The notes: generated by a model from the letters alone, not told the origin. A stretch of DNA of 64,000 nt from Lacticaseibacillus hegangensis (GCF_003946465.1 NZ_RHOL01000006.1:1-64000); one strand, 5' to 3'; shown: positions 43,847-51,392, counted from the stretch's first letter. Made by a program: numbers and translations.

Positions 43847-44839
43847 GTGAAAATTATCGTGTACGGGGTCAAGCCAGACGAACTTGCCTACTTTGAGGCC
43901 TGGCAGAAGACCCATGACCAGCCGCTATCGCTGCACTCAGAACTGCTCGACGAGAAAACCGTGGCTTGGGCCAGGGGTTTTGACGGGGTCAACTGCCTAC
44001 AGACGACGCCGTATTCCGCGGCGGTGTTCGCCCAGCTGGCGGAGTTTGGGATCCATTTTCTGACCATTCGCAACGTGGGGCTGGATAACCTCGATTTGGC
44101 CGCCGCCAAGCAGAATAAAATCCGCATCGCCAACGTGCCGGCGTATTCGCCGAGTGCCATCGCGGAGTTTGCGGTGACCATGACGCTTTACCTGTTGCGT
44201 CGCCTCGGCGAAACACGGGCGCCACTTGCAGCCGGTCACTGGAATCAGGCGGCAAGTTTCCTGGGTCGGGAACTTGGTCAAAGCACGGTCGGCGTGGTTG
44301 GGGCCGGCCGGATCGGGCAGGCCGCCATTCGCCTGTTCGCCGGTTTTGGCGCAAACGTGCTCGCGTATGACCCGCATCCTGGGCACCCTGAACCCCGCGC
44401 GACCTATGTCAGCTTGAAGCAGTTACTCGCTGAATCAGACGTGGTCGACTTGCATGTACCAGGCATTCCGGCGAATGATCACCTGATTGATGACGCCGCG
44501 CTGACTCTGATGAAACAAAACGCGGTACTGATCAACACGGCGCGCGGCAACCTGGTTGACACGACCGCGCTGCTGAAGCATCTGCGCGCCGGCCACCTTG
44601 GCGGGGCAGGGATCGACACCTATGAGCATGAATCACCGGCGCTGCTGCGCTATGAACAGACGGGCAAGTTCACCGACCCGCAGTGGGAAGAGCTGGCGCA
44701 GCTGCCTAACGTTTTGCTCACGCCGCATGTCGCGTATCACACCGAAACAGCAGTCGAGAACATGGTCAACTTCTCGCTGGCGAACCTGGTCAGGTTCTTA
44801 ACGAAAGGCGAAGCGCCGGACGAGATCATGATTAAATAA
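43847..44839 (+). CDS. D-2-hydroxyacid dehydrogenase (D-lactate type)
   Basis: 330 residues, the size of D-lactate and D-hydroxyisocaproate dehydrogenases. NAD loop VGVVGAGRIGQAAIRLF near residue 148, catalytic Arg in INTARGNLVDT near 235, Glu in AGIDTYEHE near 260 and His in TPHVAYHTE near 296. Reduces 2-keto acids such as pyruvate to D-hydroxy acids. GTG start at 43847 with AAAGGAG upstream. It is divergent from ddl, with TATACT at about 43811 and a cre-like site upstream. Confidence 0.88.
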   Translation: MKIIVYGVKPDELAYFEAWQKTHDQPLSLHSELLDEKTVAWARGFDGVNCLQTTPYSAAVFAQLAEFGIHFLTIRNVGLDNLDLAAAKQNKIRIANVPAYSPSAIAEFAVTMTLYLLRRLGETRAPLAAGHWNQAASFLGRELGQSTVGVVGAGRIGQAAIRLFAGFGANVLAYDPHPGHPEPRATYVSLKQLLAESDVVDLHVPGIPANDHLIDDAALTLMKQNAVLINTARGNLVDTTALLKHLRAGHLGGAGIDTYEHESPALLRYEQTGKFTDPQWEELAQLPNVLLTPHVAYHTETAVENMVNFSLANLVRFLTKGEAPDEIMIK

Positions 44840-44849
44840 ACGAATGAAG

Positions 44850-44871
44850 CCGCGATTGCTCGCGGTTTTTT
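44850..44871 (+). terminator. terminator of the hydroxyacid dehydrogenase gene
   Basis: CCGCGA/TCGCGG stem, TTGC loop, then TTTTTT. Confidence 0.85.
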
Positions 44872-44992
44872 ATTTCCTCAAAATAGATGAAAAAGCCGAT
44901 TGTCCCAAGGAAAAATCCCCCAATATTTGTTATTAACCGGATAATATATGAACAATGATTTAAAAAACACCTAGTAATGTTTGCCTTTAGAC

Positions 44993-45021
44993 TTGAAATC
45001 CAAATTTTCTCGCGGTATGCT
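44993..45021 (+). promoter_or_regulatory. promoter of the first purine permease gene
   Basis: TTGAAA at 44993-44998, 17-nt spacer, TATGCT at 45016-45021. I see no purine riboswitch in the short leader. Confidence 0.65.
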
Positions 45022-45051
45022 TTACCCATAAAAGCGAACGAGGAGAGAAAA

Positions 45052-46503
45052 ATGGAGAACTTCTTTAAGCTAAAGCAGAACAATACACGTGTTTCTACCG
45101 AAATCATGGCGGGTTTAACGACATTCTTTGCGATGTCGTACATTCTTTTCGTTAACCCGCAGGTCCTGTCGCAAACCGGGATGCCGTACCAAGCGGTGTT
45201 CCTGGCCACCATCATCGCCAGTGCGGTGGGGACACTGTTCATGGGGCTGTTCGCCAATGTGCCTTACGCCTTGGCGCCAGGGATGGGGCTGAACGCCTTC
45301 TTCACCTACACCGTCGTCTTCGCCCTGGGCTACACCTGGCAGCAGGCGCTCGCGCTAGTTTTCATCTGCGGCCTGATCAACATCACCATTACCGTGACGA
45401 AGGTCCGCAAGATGATCATCATGGCGATCCCAGAAGTCATGCAGCACGCGATCGGCGGGGGAATCGGGGTCTTCATCGCCTACATCGGCCTGAAGAACGC
45501 CGGCTTCCTGCAATTCACCTCTGATTCCTCTAACATCCTGTCCATCAACAACGCCGCTTACAGCGCCACCAAGACGATCAAGGGCGTCACCGGCGTGGTT
45601 TCAGGCGGCGGCATTGTGCCGGCGCTGGTCAACTTCACCAGCTCAGGTGCCGGCCTGGCCCTCATCGGCCTGGTCCTGATGACTATCCTGGTCGTCAAAA
45701 AAGTGCCGGGCGCGGTCCTGATCGGCATCATCGTCACCACCCTGATCGGCATTCCGCTGGGCGTGACTGACCTGTCGTTCTCGTCGGCCAACAGCCTCGG
45801 CAGCTCCTTCAGCGCCCTGGGCACCACGTTCGGCGCGGCGTTTTCCAGCAAGGGGATGGGCAGCCTGTTCACCAGCGCCAAGCAGATCCTGCTGACGCTG
45901 ATGACGATTTTCGCCTTCAGCTTCTCTGATACCTTCGACACGCTGGGAACCTTCATTGGCACCGGCCGCCGCACGGGTATTTTCTCTGACAAAGACATCG
46001 ATGAAATGGAACACGGCTCGGGCTTCGCGTCCAAAATGGACAAGGCGCTGTTCGCCGATTCCATCGCCACGTCGATCGGCGCCATCTTCGGCACGTCCAA
46101 CACCACGACCTACGTGGAAAGCGCCGCTGGTATCGGCGCTGGTGGTCGCACCGGTCTGACCTCCGTGGTCACCGCGCTGTGCTTCCTGCTTTCGGCGGTG
46201 TTCGCGCCGCTGATCTCGGTCGTGCCGACGCAGGCCGTTGCGCCAGCGCTGATCCTGGTTGGGGTCATGATGGTCTCCAGCTTTAAGGAGATTGACTGGT
46301 CCGACCTGGCCGAGGCCGTGCCGGCGTTCATGGCGTCGATCGTCATGGGCCTGATTTACAACATCTCCTACGGCATCGCGGCCGGCTTCATCTTCTACTG
46401 CCTGATCAAGCTGATTCAGGGCAAGGCCAAGGAGATCCATCCGATCCTCGGCATTGTCACCATCGGGTTCATCCTGAACTTCGTGGTGCTCGCGGTCCTT
46501 TAA
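45052..46503 (+). CDS. purine permease, AzgA/PbuG-like (first copy)
   Basis: 483 residues, about twelve helices, in the AzgA-type NCS2-related family that imports adenine, guanine or hypoxanthine by proton symport. The N-terminal TEIMAGLTTFFAMSYILFVNP and the ANVPYALAPGMGLNAFF motif near 75 are family signatures; DTFDTLGTFIGTGRR near 300 is the second. ATG at 45052 after GAGGAGAG. The next gene encodes a close paralogue; residues agree over most of the length. Confidence 0.92.
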   Translation: MENFFKLKQNNTRVSTEIMAGLTTFFAMSYILFVNPQVLSQTGMPYQAVFLATIIASAVGTLFMGLFANVPYALAPGMGLNAFFTYTVVFALGYTWQQALALVFICGLINITITVTKVRKMIIMAIPEVMQHAIGGGIGVFIAYIGLKNAGFLQFTSDSSNILSINNAAYSATKTIKGVTGVVSGGGIVPALVNFTSSGAGLALIGLVLMTILVVKKVPGAVLIGIIVTTLIGIPLGVTDLSFSSANSLGSSFSALGTTFGAAFSSKGMGSLFTSAKQILLTLMTIFAFSFSDTFDTLGTFIGTGRRTGIFSDKDIDEMEHGSGFASKMDKALFADSIATSIGAIFGTSNTTTYVESAAGIGAGGRTGLTSVVTALCFLLSAVFAPLISVVPTQAVAPALILVGVMMVSSFKEIDWSDLAEAVPAFMASIVMGLIYNISYGIAAGFIFYCLIKLIQGKAKEIHPILGIVTIGFILNFVVLAVL

Positions 46504-46520
46504 CTGAATGAACACTCTCA

Positions 46521-46560
46521 AAGACGGCGGTCGGGCAAAAGCCTGACCGTCGTCTTTTTT
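46521..46560 (+). terminator. terminator between the two permease genes
   Basis: 16-bp stem AAGACGGCGGTCGGGC with GCCTGACCGTCGTCTT, AAAA loop, then TTTTTT. It makes the two paralogues separate units. Confidence 0.92.
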
Positions 46561-46563
46561 GCT

Positions 46564-46577
46564 AAACCCGAACATTA
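46564..46577 (+). promoter_or_regulatory. candidate PurBox upstream of the second permease
   Basis: AAACCCGAACATTA, close to the PurR box AWWWCCGAACWWT. It shares its core with a site upstream of purA, which suggests a PurR regulon. Confidence 0.55.
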
Positions 46578-46584
46578 AATACGT

Positions 46585-46626
46585 TTTCATGAAAAACAGC
46601 CCATTTTCTGGTTGAATTTCATGAAA
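46585..46626. promoter_or_regulatory. paired TTTCATGAAA palindromes
   Basis: The perfect palindrome TTTCATGAAA occurs at 46585-46594 and 46617-46626, 32 bp apart (three helical turns); the second overlaps the -35/spacer region of the promoter. This looks like a double operator. Confidence 0.5.
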
Positions 46627-46640
46627 AAAACGCATATTGT
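46612..46640 (+). promoter_or_regulatory. promoter of the second purine permease gene
   Basis: TTGAAT at 46612-46617, 17-nt spacer, TATTGT at 46635-46640. Confidence 0.6.
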
Positions 46641-46672
46641 GAAAGACATTAAATCATTCGAGGGAGCGAATC

Positions 46673-48124
46673 ATGGGACACTTTTTTCAGCTGAAGGAAA
46701 ACGGCACCACTGTCCGTACGGAAATCTTGGCAGGGCTGACAACGTTCTTCGCAATGTCGTACATCCTGTTCGTCGCGCCGGCCACGCTGTCGCTGACGGG
46801 GATGCCGAGTCAGGCGGTCTTTCTGGCCACGATCGTCGCCAGCGTTGCCGGAACCCTGGTCATGGGACTCTTCGCCAATGTGCCTTATGCGCTGGCCCCG
46901 GGCCTGGGGCTGCAGGCGTTCTTCACCTACACCGTCGTTGCCGGGCTGGGCTTCACCTGGCAAGAGGCGCTTGCGCTGGTGTTCCTGTGTGGGGTGATCA
47001 ACATTTTGATCACCGTGACCAAGATTCGCAAGCTCATCATCACCGCGATCCCGACGGTGCTGCAGCACGCGATCGGCGGTGGCATCGGCATTTTCGTCGC
47101 TTACATCGGGCTGAAAAATGCGGGTTTTCTGCAGTTTACCAGCAGCGCTAGCGGTTTGCTCAGTGTCAACGGTAAGGCCGCAAGCGGCAGCTTTACCCAC
47201 GGTGTGTCCAGCGTCGTCACCGGCGGCAGCGGCATCACACCGGCGCTCGTCAACTTCACCCAGCCCGGGGCCATCGTTGCGCTGATCGGACTTTTGCTGA
47301 TGGCGGTGCTCGTCGTGAAAAAGGTGCCAGGCGCGGTGCTGATCGGCATTGTCGCCACTACCTTGATCGGGATTCCATTCGGCGTCACGAACCTGCACCT
47401 GGCCGCCGGCAACTCGCTGGGCGAGGCGATCAGCCAGCTGGGGACGACGTTCGGGGCGGCGTTTTCCAGCAAAGGGTTCGGCAGCCTGTTCACGGACACG
47501 CACCACATTCTGCTGTCAGTGATGACGATTTTCTCGTTCAGCTTCTCCGATATTTTTGACACGCTGGGCACCTTCATCGGCACCGGCCGCCGCACCGGCA
47601 TCTTCTCCGATGAGGACATGGCCAACATGAACCGAGGCTCGGGGTTCTCATCCAAAATGGACCGCGCGCTGTTCTCCGACGCGATTGCCACAGGGGTCGG
47701 CTCGATTTTCGGCACCTCGAACGTCACCGTGTTTGTTGAAAGTGCCGCTGGCATCGGGGCCGGCGGACGCACAGGGCTGACAGCTGTGGTCGTAGCGGCC
47801 TGCTTTGCGCTGAGCTCGCTGCTTTCGCCGATTATCGCGGTTGTGCCGAGTGAAGCCGTGGCGCCGGCCTTGATTCTGGTCGGGGTCATGATGATGTCCA
47901 GCTTCAAGGAGATCGACTGGTCCAACCTGGCAGAGGCCGTGCCAGCGTTCATGGCGTCGATCGTGATGGCGCTGGTTTACAACATTTCTTACGGCATCGC
48001 GGCCGGGTTCATTTTCTACTGCCTGATCAAGCTGATCACCGGTAAGGCCAAGGATGTGCATCCGGTGCTGTGGGTGGTCACGGCCGGCTTCATCCTCGAT
48101 TTCGTCTTCATGGCGATTCTTTAA
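46673..48124 (+). CDS. purine permease, AzgA/PbuG-like (second copy)
   Basis: 483 residues, the same length as the upstream paralogue and aligned to it end to end, including ANVPYALAPGLGLQAFF, where the first copy has GMGLNAFF; this could reflect a change in purine preference. SD GAGGGAG. Own promoter, candidate PurBox and paired palindromes indicate separate regulation from the first copy. Confidence 0.92.
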   Translation: MGHFFQLKENGTTVRTEILAGLTTFFAMSYILFVAPATLSLTGMPSQAVFLATIVASVAGTLVMGLFANVPYALAPGLGLQAFFTYTVVAGLGFTWQEALALVFLCGVINILITVTKIRKLIITAIPTVLQHAIGGGIGIFVAYIGLKNAGFLQFTSSASGLLSVNGKAASGSFTHGVSSVVTGGSGITPALVNFTQPGAIVALIGLLLMAVLVVKKVPGAVLIGIVATTLIGIPFGVTNLHLAAGNSLGEAISQLGTTFGAAFSSKGFGSLFTDTHHILLSVMTIFSFSFSDIFDTLGTFIGTGRRTGIFSDEDMANMNRGSGFSSKMDRALFSDAIATGVGSIFGTSNVTVFVESAAGIGAGGRTGLTAVVVAACFALSSLLSPIIAVVPSEAVAPALILVGVMMMSSFKEIDWSNLAEAVPAFMASIVMALVYNISYGIAAGFIFYCLIKLITGKAKDVHPVLWVVTAGFILDFVFMAIL

Positions 48125-48198
48125 ACCGCCAAGAAAAAGGGACGAAAGGGCCACATTGCGGGCACAAAATCTTCACCCGGCCCCGGTAATCTTATAAG

Positions 48199-48327
48199 CG
48201 TAGAAGCAAGTTGCTTCTCACTCCAGACTCTTCTTTCACTCCTCCCAAGTGATGTGCGTGACGCGTCCCCTAGCGTGATCACGTTCCCCAAGTACTGCCG
48301 CCGGCCCCCCAACCGGCGGCTTTTTTT
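48199..48327 (+). ncRNA. possible small RNA or structured 3' UTR
   Basis: The 170 bp after the permease stop have no gene but end in a strong terminator. A TATAAG at 48193-48198 could start a transcript of about 129 nt; the -35 is poor. The RNA would begin with an AGAAGC/GCTTCT hairpin and has three C-rich single-stranded stretches (CTCCTCCC, GTCCCC, GTTCCCC), like sRNAs that pair with ribosome sites. It may instead be the permease 3' UTR. Confidence 0.35.
48297..48327 (+). terminator. terminator downstream of the second permease
   Basis: GCCGCCGG/CCGGCGGC stem, 8-nt C-rich loop, then TTTTTTT. Confidence 0.88.
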
Positions 48328-48337
48328 AAGGTGCACA

Positions 48338-48489
48338 GGACTGGCGGTTTTAGCCCGACAGCTAGCCTAGCTGAGGGCATTGGCGCTGAGCTTTGGCGCC
48401 GAGGCCCTCAGCGTTGATCAGCCTGTTTCGCGAGCGAGCTACAGGCTGACATGCGTAGCTGCTAGATGCTCGGGCGTTGCCAGTTCGGA
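48338..48489 (-). repeat. eight-copy repeat, copy D (long form, inverted)
   Basis: Minus strand: outer arms ACTGGC/GCCAGT, second stem CCCGA/TCGGG plus CTAGC/GCTAG, third stem GCTGAGGGC/GCCCTCAGC (perfect), tip GCGC/GCGC between CTCG and CAAT, and the extra hairpin TCAGCCTGT/ACAGGCTGA. 152 nt. Confidence 0.85.
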
Positions 48490-48566
48490 GCCCGATTATT
48501 GCCCCCACCTTCCAGACTTTCCGTGCACCGCGCCGCTTCCTCTCGTATACTGGAAGAGGTGATCAC

Positions 48567-48620
48567 ATGACACAGTTTGAAAATGGCGGCGCCCCGCCAA
48601 GTGCAGGGGCTGGCTGGTAA
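48567..48620 (+). CDS. possible 17-codon leader peptide
   Basis: MTQFENGGAPPSAGAGW, ATG at 48567 behind AAGAGGTG, ends 26 bp before the PLP-enzyme gene. TATACT lies at 48546-48551, so the RNA 5' end would be only about 10 nt before the ATG. Its coding region contains two exclusive hairpins, TGGCGG/CCGCCA and GCCCC/GGGGC, then TTTTT. An attenuation role is speculative. Confidence 0.3.
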   Translation: MTQFENGGAPPSAGAGW

Positions 48621-48646
48621 TTTTTGCAAGACACAAGGAGAAGCAA

Positions 48647-49909
48647 ATGAGTTGGAAAGATGATTTTGATCCAGAACTGATTCAAAAAGTGGCCGAGGTC
48701 GACCAAGAAATTGCGCCGCGGCTTGCGGCAATCGACGACCAGATCTTGGAAAACCAGGCGAAGGTCCTGAAGGCGTTCCGCGACAACCACGTTGCGTCCA
48801 GTGACCTGGCGGGCTCGACCGGCTACGGCCAAAATGACGAAGGCCGCGACAAGCTCGAAGCCATTTACGCCCAGGTGCTTGGCGGCGAAGACGCGCTGGT
48901 GCGGCCGCAGTTTGTATCCGGCACGCATGCCATTGGCGTCGGCCTGTTGGGCCTGGTGCGCCCTGGTGATGAGATCCTTTACATCACCGGTGAGCCTTAC
49001 GACACGCTGCAGGAAGTGCTGGGCATGGCCGGCAACGCGATCGGCAGTCCCAAGGAATACGGGATCAAGGCTGATTACGTGCCGCTGCCCGATAGCGGCG
49101 ACGTGGACCTCGAGGCGGTGAAGGCGCGCCTGAACCAGGACCACCCCAAGGTTGTCGCGATTCAGCGCTCGTGTGGCTATGCGACCCGCGATTCCTTCAC
49201 GATCGCGAAAATCGCCGAAATGATCAAGGCGGTGCGGAGCGTAATGCCTGACGTCTGGATTTTTGTCGACAACGCGTACGGCGAATTTTCCGAGACGCGG
49301 GAGCCACTGGACGTCGGCGCTGACATCATGGCCGGCTCGCTGTTCAAAAATGGTGGCGGCGGCATGCTCAAAACCGGCGGCTACATCGTCGGGCGTAAGG
49401 ACCTGGTTGAGCGGGTGTCGTACCGCTTCACCGTGCCGGGTCTCGGCGGGGCAGAAGGCGCAACGTTCGGCGTTTTGGACGAAATGCTGCAGGGCTTCTT
49501 CCAGGCCCCATCCGTCACCGGCAATGCCATCAAAGGGGCGATTTTTGAAGCCGCGCTGTTGGCCAAAATGGGCCTGACCGTCAACCCGGCCTGGGACGCG
49601 CCGCGCACCGATTTGATTCAAACGGTCAACTTCGGCAATCCCGACGACATGATCCGCTTCACGAAGGCGATTCAGCACAATTCGCCGATTGATTCCTTCG
49701 TGACCCCAATTCCCGAAGCCACCGCAGGCTACGAAGACAAGGTCATCATGGCCGACGGGTCGTTTGTCGACGGCTCGACCATTGAATTTTCCGCCGATGG
49801 CCCGCTGCGCCCGCCATACACCCTGTACATGCAGGGCGGCCTGACTTATGCCCACGCCAAATTGGGCATTATCGGCGCCGTGCAGGACGTATTTTATAAC
49901 AAAAACTAA
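48647..49909 (+). CDS. PLP-dependent enzyme, methionine gamma-lyase/aluminium-resistance (YnbB) family
   Basis: 420 residues. Fold type I PLP protein: VSGTHAIGVGLLGLVRPGD near 87, the Asp-containing VDNAYGEFSE near 207, and the PLP Lys in SLFKNGGGGMLKTGGY near 226-240. Proteins of this family are called aluminium resistance protein or YnbB and often sit upstream of glnR-glnA; those genes are absent here. Probably cleaves or transfers sulfur-containing amino acid side chains. SD AAGGAGAAG. A strong terminator follows. Confidence 0.88.
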   Translation: MSWKDDFDPELIQKVAEVDQEIAPRLAAIDDQILENQAKVLKAFRDNHVASSDLAGSTGYGQNDEGRDKLEAIYAQVLGGEDALVRPQFVSGTHAIGVGLLGLVRPGDEILYITGEPYDTLQEVLGMAGNAIGSPKEYGIKADYVPLPDSGDVDLEAVKARLNQDHPKVVAIQRSCGYATRDSFTIAKIAEMIKAVRSVMPDVWIFVDNAYGEFSETREPLDVGADIMAGSLFKNGGGGMLKTGGYIVGRKDLVERVSYRFTVPGLGGAEGATFGVLDEMLQGFFQAPSVTGNAIKGAIFEAALLAKMGLTVNPAWDAPRTDLIQTVNFGNPDDMIRFTKAIQHNSPIDSFVTPIPEATAGYEDKVIMADGSFVDGSTIEFSADGPLRPPYTLYMQGGLTYAHAKLGIIGAVQDVFYNKN

Positions 49910-49916
49910 TAACTAA

Positions 49917-49962
49917 AAAAGTCACCGGCCTTCAGCTATTTGCCTGAAGACCGGTGACTTTT
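49917..49962 (+). terminator. terminator after the PLP enzyme gene
   Basis: A 19-bp stem with one mismatch (AAAAGTCACCGG...CCGGTGACTTTT), 8-nt loop; bidirectional in form. Confidence 0.9.
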
Positions 49963-50025
49963 GCGTTCTGAGTGAGAGCATGGTGATGGGTTTCCATCAA
50001 TATGATGAGGACGTATACAGACGAC

Positions 50026-50054
50026 TAGGCAGTTAAGCCTTTAACCGATATAAT
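50026..50054 (+). promoter_or_regulatory. promoter of the candidate toxin mRNA
   Basis: TAGGCA (50026-50031), 17-nt spacer, perfect TATAAT (50049-50054). The spacer holds GTTAA-4-TTAAC, an operator-like dyad. Confidence 0.6.
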
Positions 50055-50112
50055 AACAAAAGCAGAAGCGTTTAGAGCGGTGGTATCTCGCATTCGAAAG
50101 AAGGTGAGGCTT

Positions 50113-50172
50113 ATGAGCTTAAGGTTCATAACCTTGATTTCTATTAGAGAGGAGGTACGAGTTTGCTTTTGA
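50113..50172 (+). CDS. leader ORF overlapping the candidate toxin
   Basis: 19 codons, MSLRFITLISIREEVRVCF, with AAGAAGGTGAGG just upstream of the ATG. Its last codons run through the toxin SD and its stop (50170-50172) lies 7 nt past the toxin start. This arrangement resembles mok-hok coupling: translating ribosomes would open or close the toxin start. It contains an AAGGTT/AACCTT hairpin. Confidence 0.45.
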   Translation: MSLRFITLISIREEVRVCF

Positions 50173-50297
50173 TCGACGTCATGACGTGGATCATTACTTT
50201 CATCGGCAAGCTGATATCATTGATCCAAGTGATCACGATGTTAGTTATCGCCTGGCGATTGTTGATGGAAGAATTCGGCCGCGGCCGAAAAAAATAG
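50163..50297 (+). CDS. small hydrophobic peptide, candidate type I toxin
   Basis: 44 residues from TTG 50163, 7 nt after AGAGGAGG. One long hydrophobic helix (about residues 6-35: MTWIITFIGKLISLIQV, then MLVIAWRLLM) followed by a Glu pair and a basic tail GRGRKK. This is the size and plan of Fst/TxpA/BsrG-type membrane toxins and holin-like peptides. Its 3' UTR overlaps an antisense RNA on the other strand. An internal ATG at 50181 would give 38 residues. Toxicity is inference. Confidence 0.55.
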   Translation: MLLIDVMTWIITFIGKLISLIQVITMLVIAWRLLMEEFGRGRKK

Positions 50298-50304
50298 CAA
50301 ACTA

Positions 50305-50340
50305 AAGGCCGCGTGAACTCTGGTTAGGAATCGCGGCCTT
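50305..50340 (-). terminator. terminator of the candidate antisense RNA
   Basis: 9-bp perfect stem AAGGCCGCG/CGCGGCCTT with an 18-nt loop. On the minus strand it is followed by TAGTTTGC then ATTTTTTT. Confidence 0.65.
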
Positions 50341-50382
50341 CAGTTGCGTTCAGTTACCACCGTTCAACGAACGATTCTGCGG

Positions 50383-50409
50383 GGGACGTCTTGCAGGGCG
50401 TCCCTTTTT
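50383..50409 (+). terminator. terminator of the candidate toxin mRNA
   Basis: GGGACG/CGTCCC stem, 10-nt loop, then TTTTT. It ends the toxin mRNA 112 nt after its stop codon, inside the region opposite the antisense RNA. Confidence 0.8.
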
Positions 50410-50489
50410 GCTGCCTTTATTATATCATGGCTGATTCTAAAGCGGAAGCGGCAACCGACTAAGGGCGTTAACGCAGTCGGGTCCGATAT

Positions 50490-51059
50490 TTAAAAATGAA
50501 ACGCCGGCTCGTCAGCGACCTGCCCGCGGGTCAGCGTGAGCTTCAGCAGTGGAACCTTTTCGCCGTTCGGCATGGTCCGCGTGTGGTGAGCGGGCGCACT
50601 GGCGAACCCGAAGCCGGCCAGCAGGTCGACCGCTGACTCGGCGGTTTCGGGTAACACCGTGTAGAGCTTCTTCAGCCCAAGCTCGAAAAAGGCGAACCCG
50701 GCCACGCGGGGAATGATTTCCTGCATGACTTCCGGCGCGGCTTCAGGCAGCTGCTCAAAGCGCATCTGCGCTTCAGTCATGCCTTGGTCAAAACGCCACA
50801 GGCAAATGCTGCCGAGGAACTCGTTGGTTTCGCGGTCGCCGATGCCGTAAAGCAGGGCTTGATCGCTCATGACCAAGCGCATCGTGTGATTGACGTAGCG
50901 GGCGGTGTCCTCAACGGACTGGTCGCGCTCACGGCCGGACAGCGCCGCCTGGGTCTTATCGGCCCGCAGCCGGGCGACGTCTTTTAACTTAAACAATGTC
51001 AGCCAGTCCAGCTGGTAGTGGACTGACAGCAGTGGGTGATACTTTTCAAACTTGGCCAT
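50490..51059 (-). CDS. GNAT-family N-acetyltransferase (RimJ/RimL-like)
   Basis: 189 residues. N-terminal hydrophobic strands, then NEFLGSICLWRFD near 85, the motif region EVMQEIIPRVAGFAFFELGLKKLYTVL near 115-140 and AVDLLAGFGFASAP near 150, as in acetyltransferases modifying ribosomal proteins or small molecules. The acetyl-CoA loop R/Q-x-x-G-x-A is poorly preserved. SD AAGGAG. Second gene of a two-gene unit with the 107-residue gene 9 nt upstream. Confidence 0.75.
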   Translation of the reverse strand: MAKFEKYHPLLSVHYQLDWLTLFKLKDVARLRADKTQAALSGRERDQSVEDTARYVNHTMRLVMSDQALLYGIGDRETNEFLGSICLWRFDQGMTEAQMRFEQLPEAAPEVMQEIIPRVAGFAFFELGLKKLYTVLPETAESAVDLLAGFGFASAPAHHTRTMPNGEKVPLLKLTLTRGQVADEPAFHF

Positions 51060-51068
51060 GCCGTCTCC

Positions 51069-51392
51069 TTAATGAATACCTTGACCGTTCGCGTCTGCGA
51101 TCGGTTCGTTGAAATTCTGCTCATAGTACTCCTTTGTGATCACCTTATACTTGCCGTTGGCGAAGCGGGCGATCAGGTTGCCGGGCACCGCGATCTGGGC
51201 CTCGGTTTGCGGCAGGTGCAACTCGACGCTGGGCACCTTGGTCAGCGCGACATAACGGGCGTCATCACCGAAAAAGGCCTCAATGTCGGCGCGCGTTAGA
51301 TCCGGCCGCACCAGCATGAAGTAGGTCATCTTGGCCGTTGAAAAAGCGGTGAACTCACCGCTAGGAAAAGTTTGGTCATTGGCATCGGCCAT
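51069..51392 (-). CDS. hypothetical protein, 107 aa
   Basis: Not recognised. Soluble, no signal peptide. ATG at 51392 after AAAGGAG; earlier in-frame codons would run into repeat copy E. The middle (RPDLTRADIEAFFGDDARYVALT) suggests an alpha/beta domain. Located directly upstream of the acetyltransferase gene and probably co-transcribed. Confidence 0.7.
   Translation of the reverse strand: MADANDQTFPSGEFTAFSTAKMTYFMLVRPDLTRADIEAFFGDDARYVALTKVPSVELHLPQTEAQIAVPGNLIARFANGKYKVITKEYYEQNFNEPIADANGQGIH

Larger units (their letters stand above)
50305..50412 (-). ncRNA. candidate antisense RNA (antitoxin) of the type I locus
   Basis: On the minus strand the extended -10 TGATATAAT (50419-50427) would start an RNA near 50412 running about 108 nt to the stem at 50305-50340. 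It is fully complementary to the 3' untranslated part of the toxin mRNA, the same layout as TxpA/RatA and BsrG/SR4 in Bacillus. No reading frame with a ribosome site. Its promoter lacks a good -35. Confidence 0.5.

Noticed and set aside
44872-45051. Purine riboswitch upstream of the first permease
   Set aside because: The conserved aptamer core sequences were not found, and the predicted leader is only about 25 nt.
46612-47151. 179-codon frame starting at the second permease promoter
   Set aside because: Runs in the wrong frame through the permease gene and starts within its promoter; the composition is Arg/Gly/His-rich.
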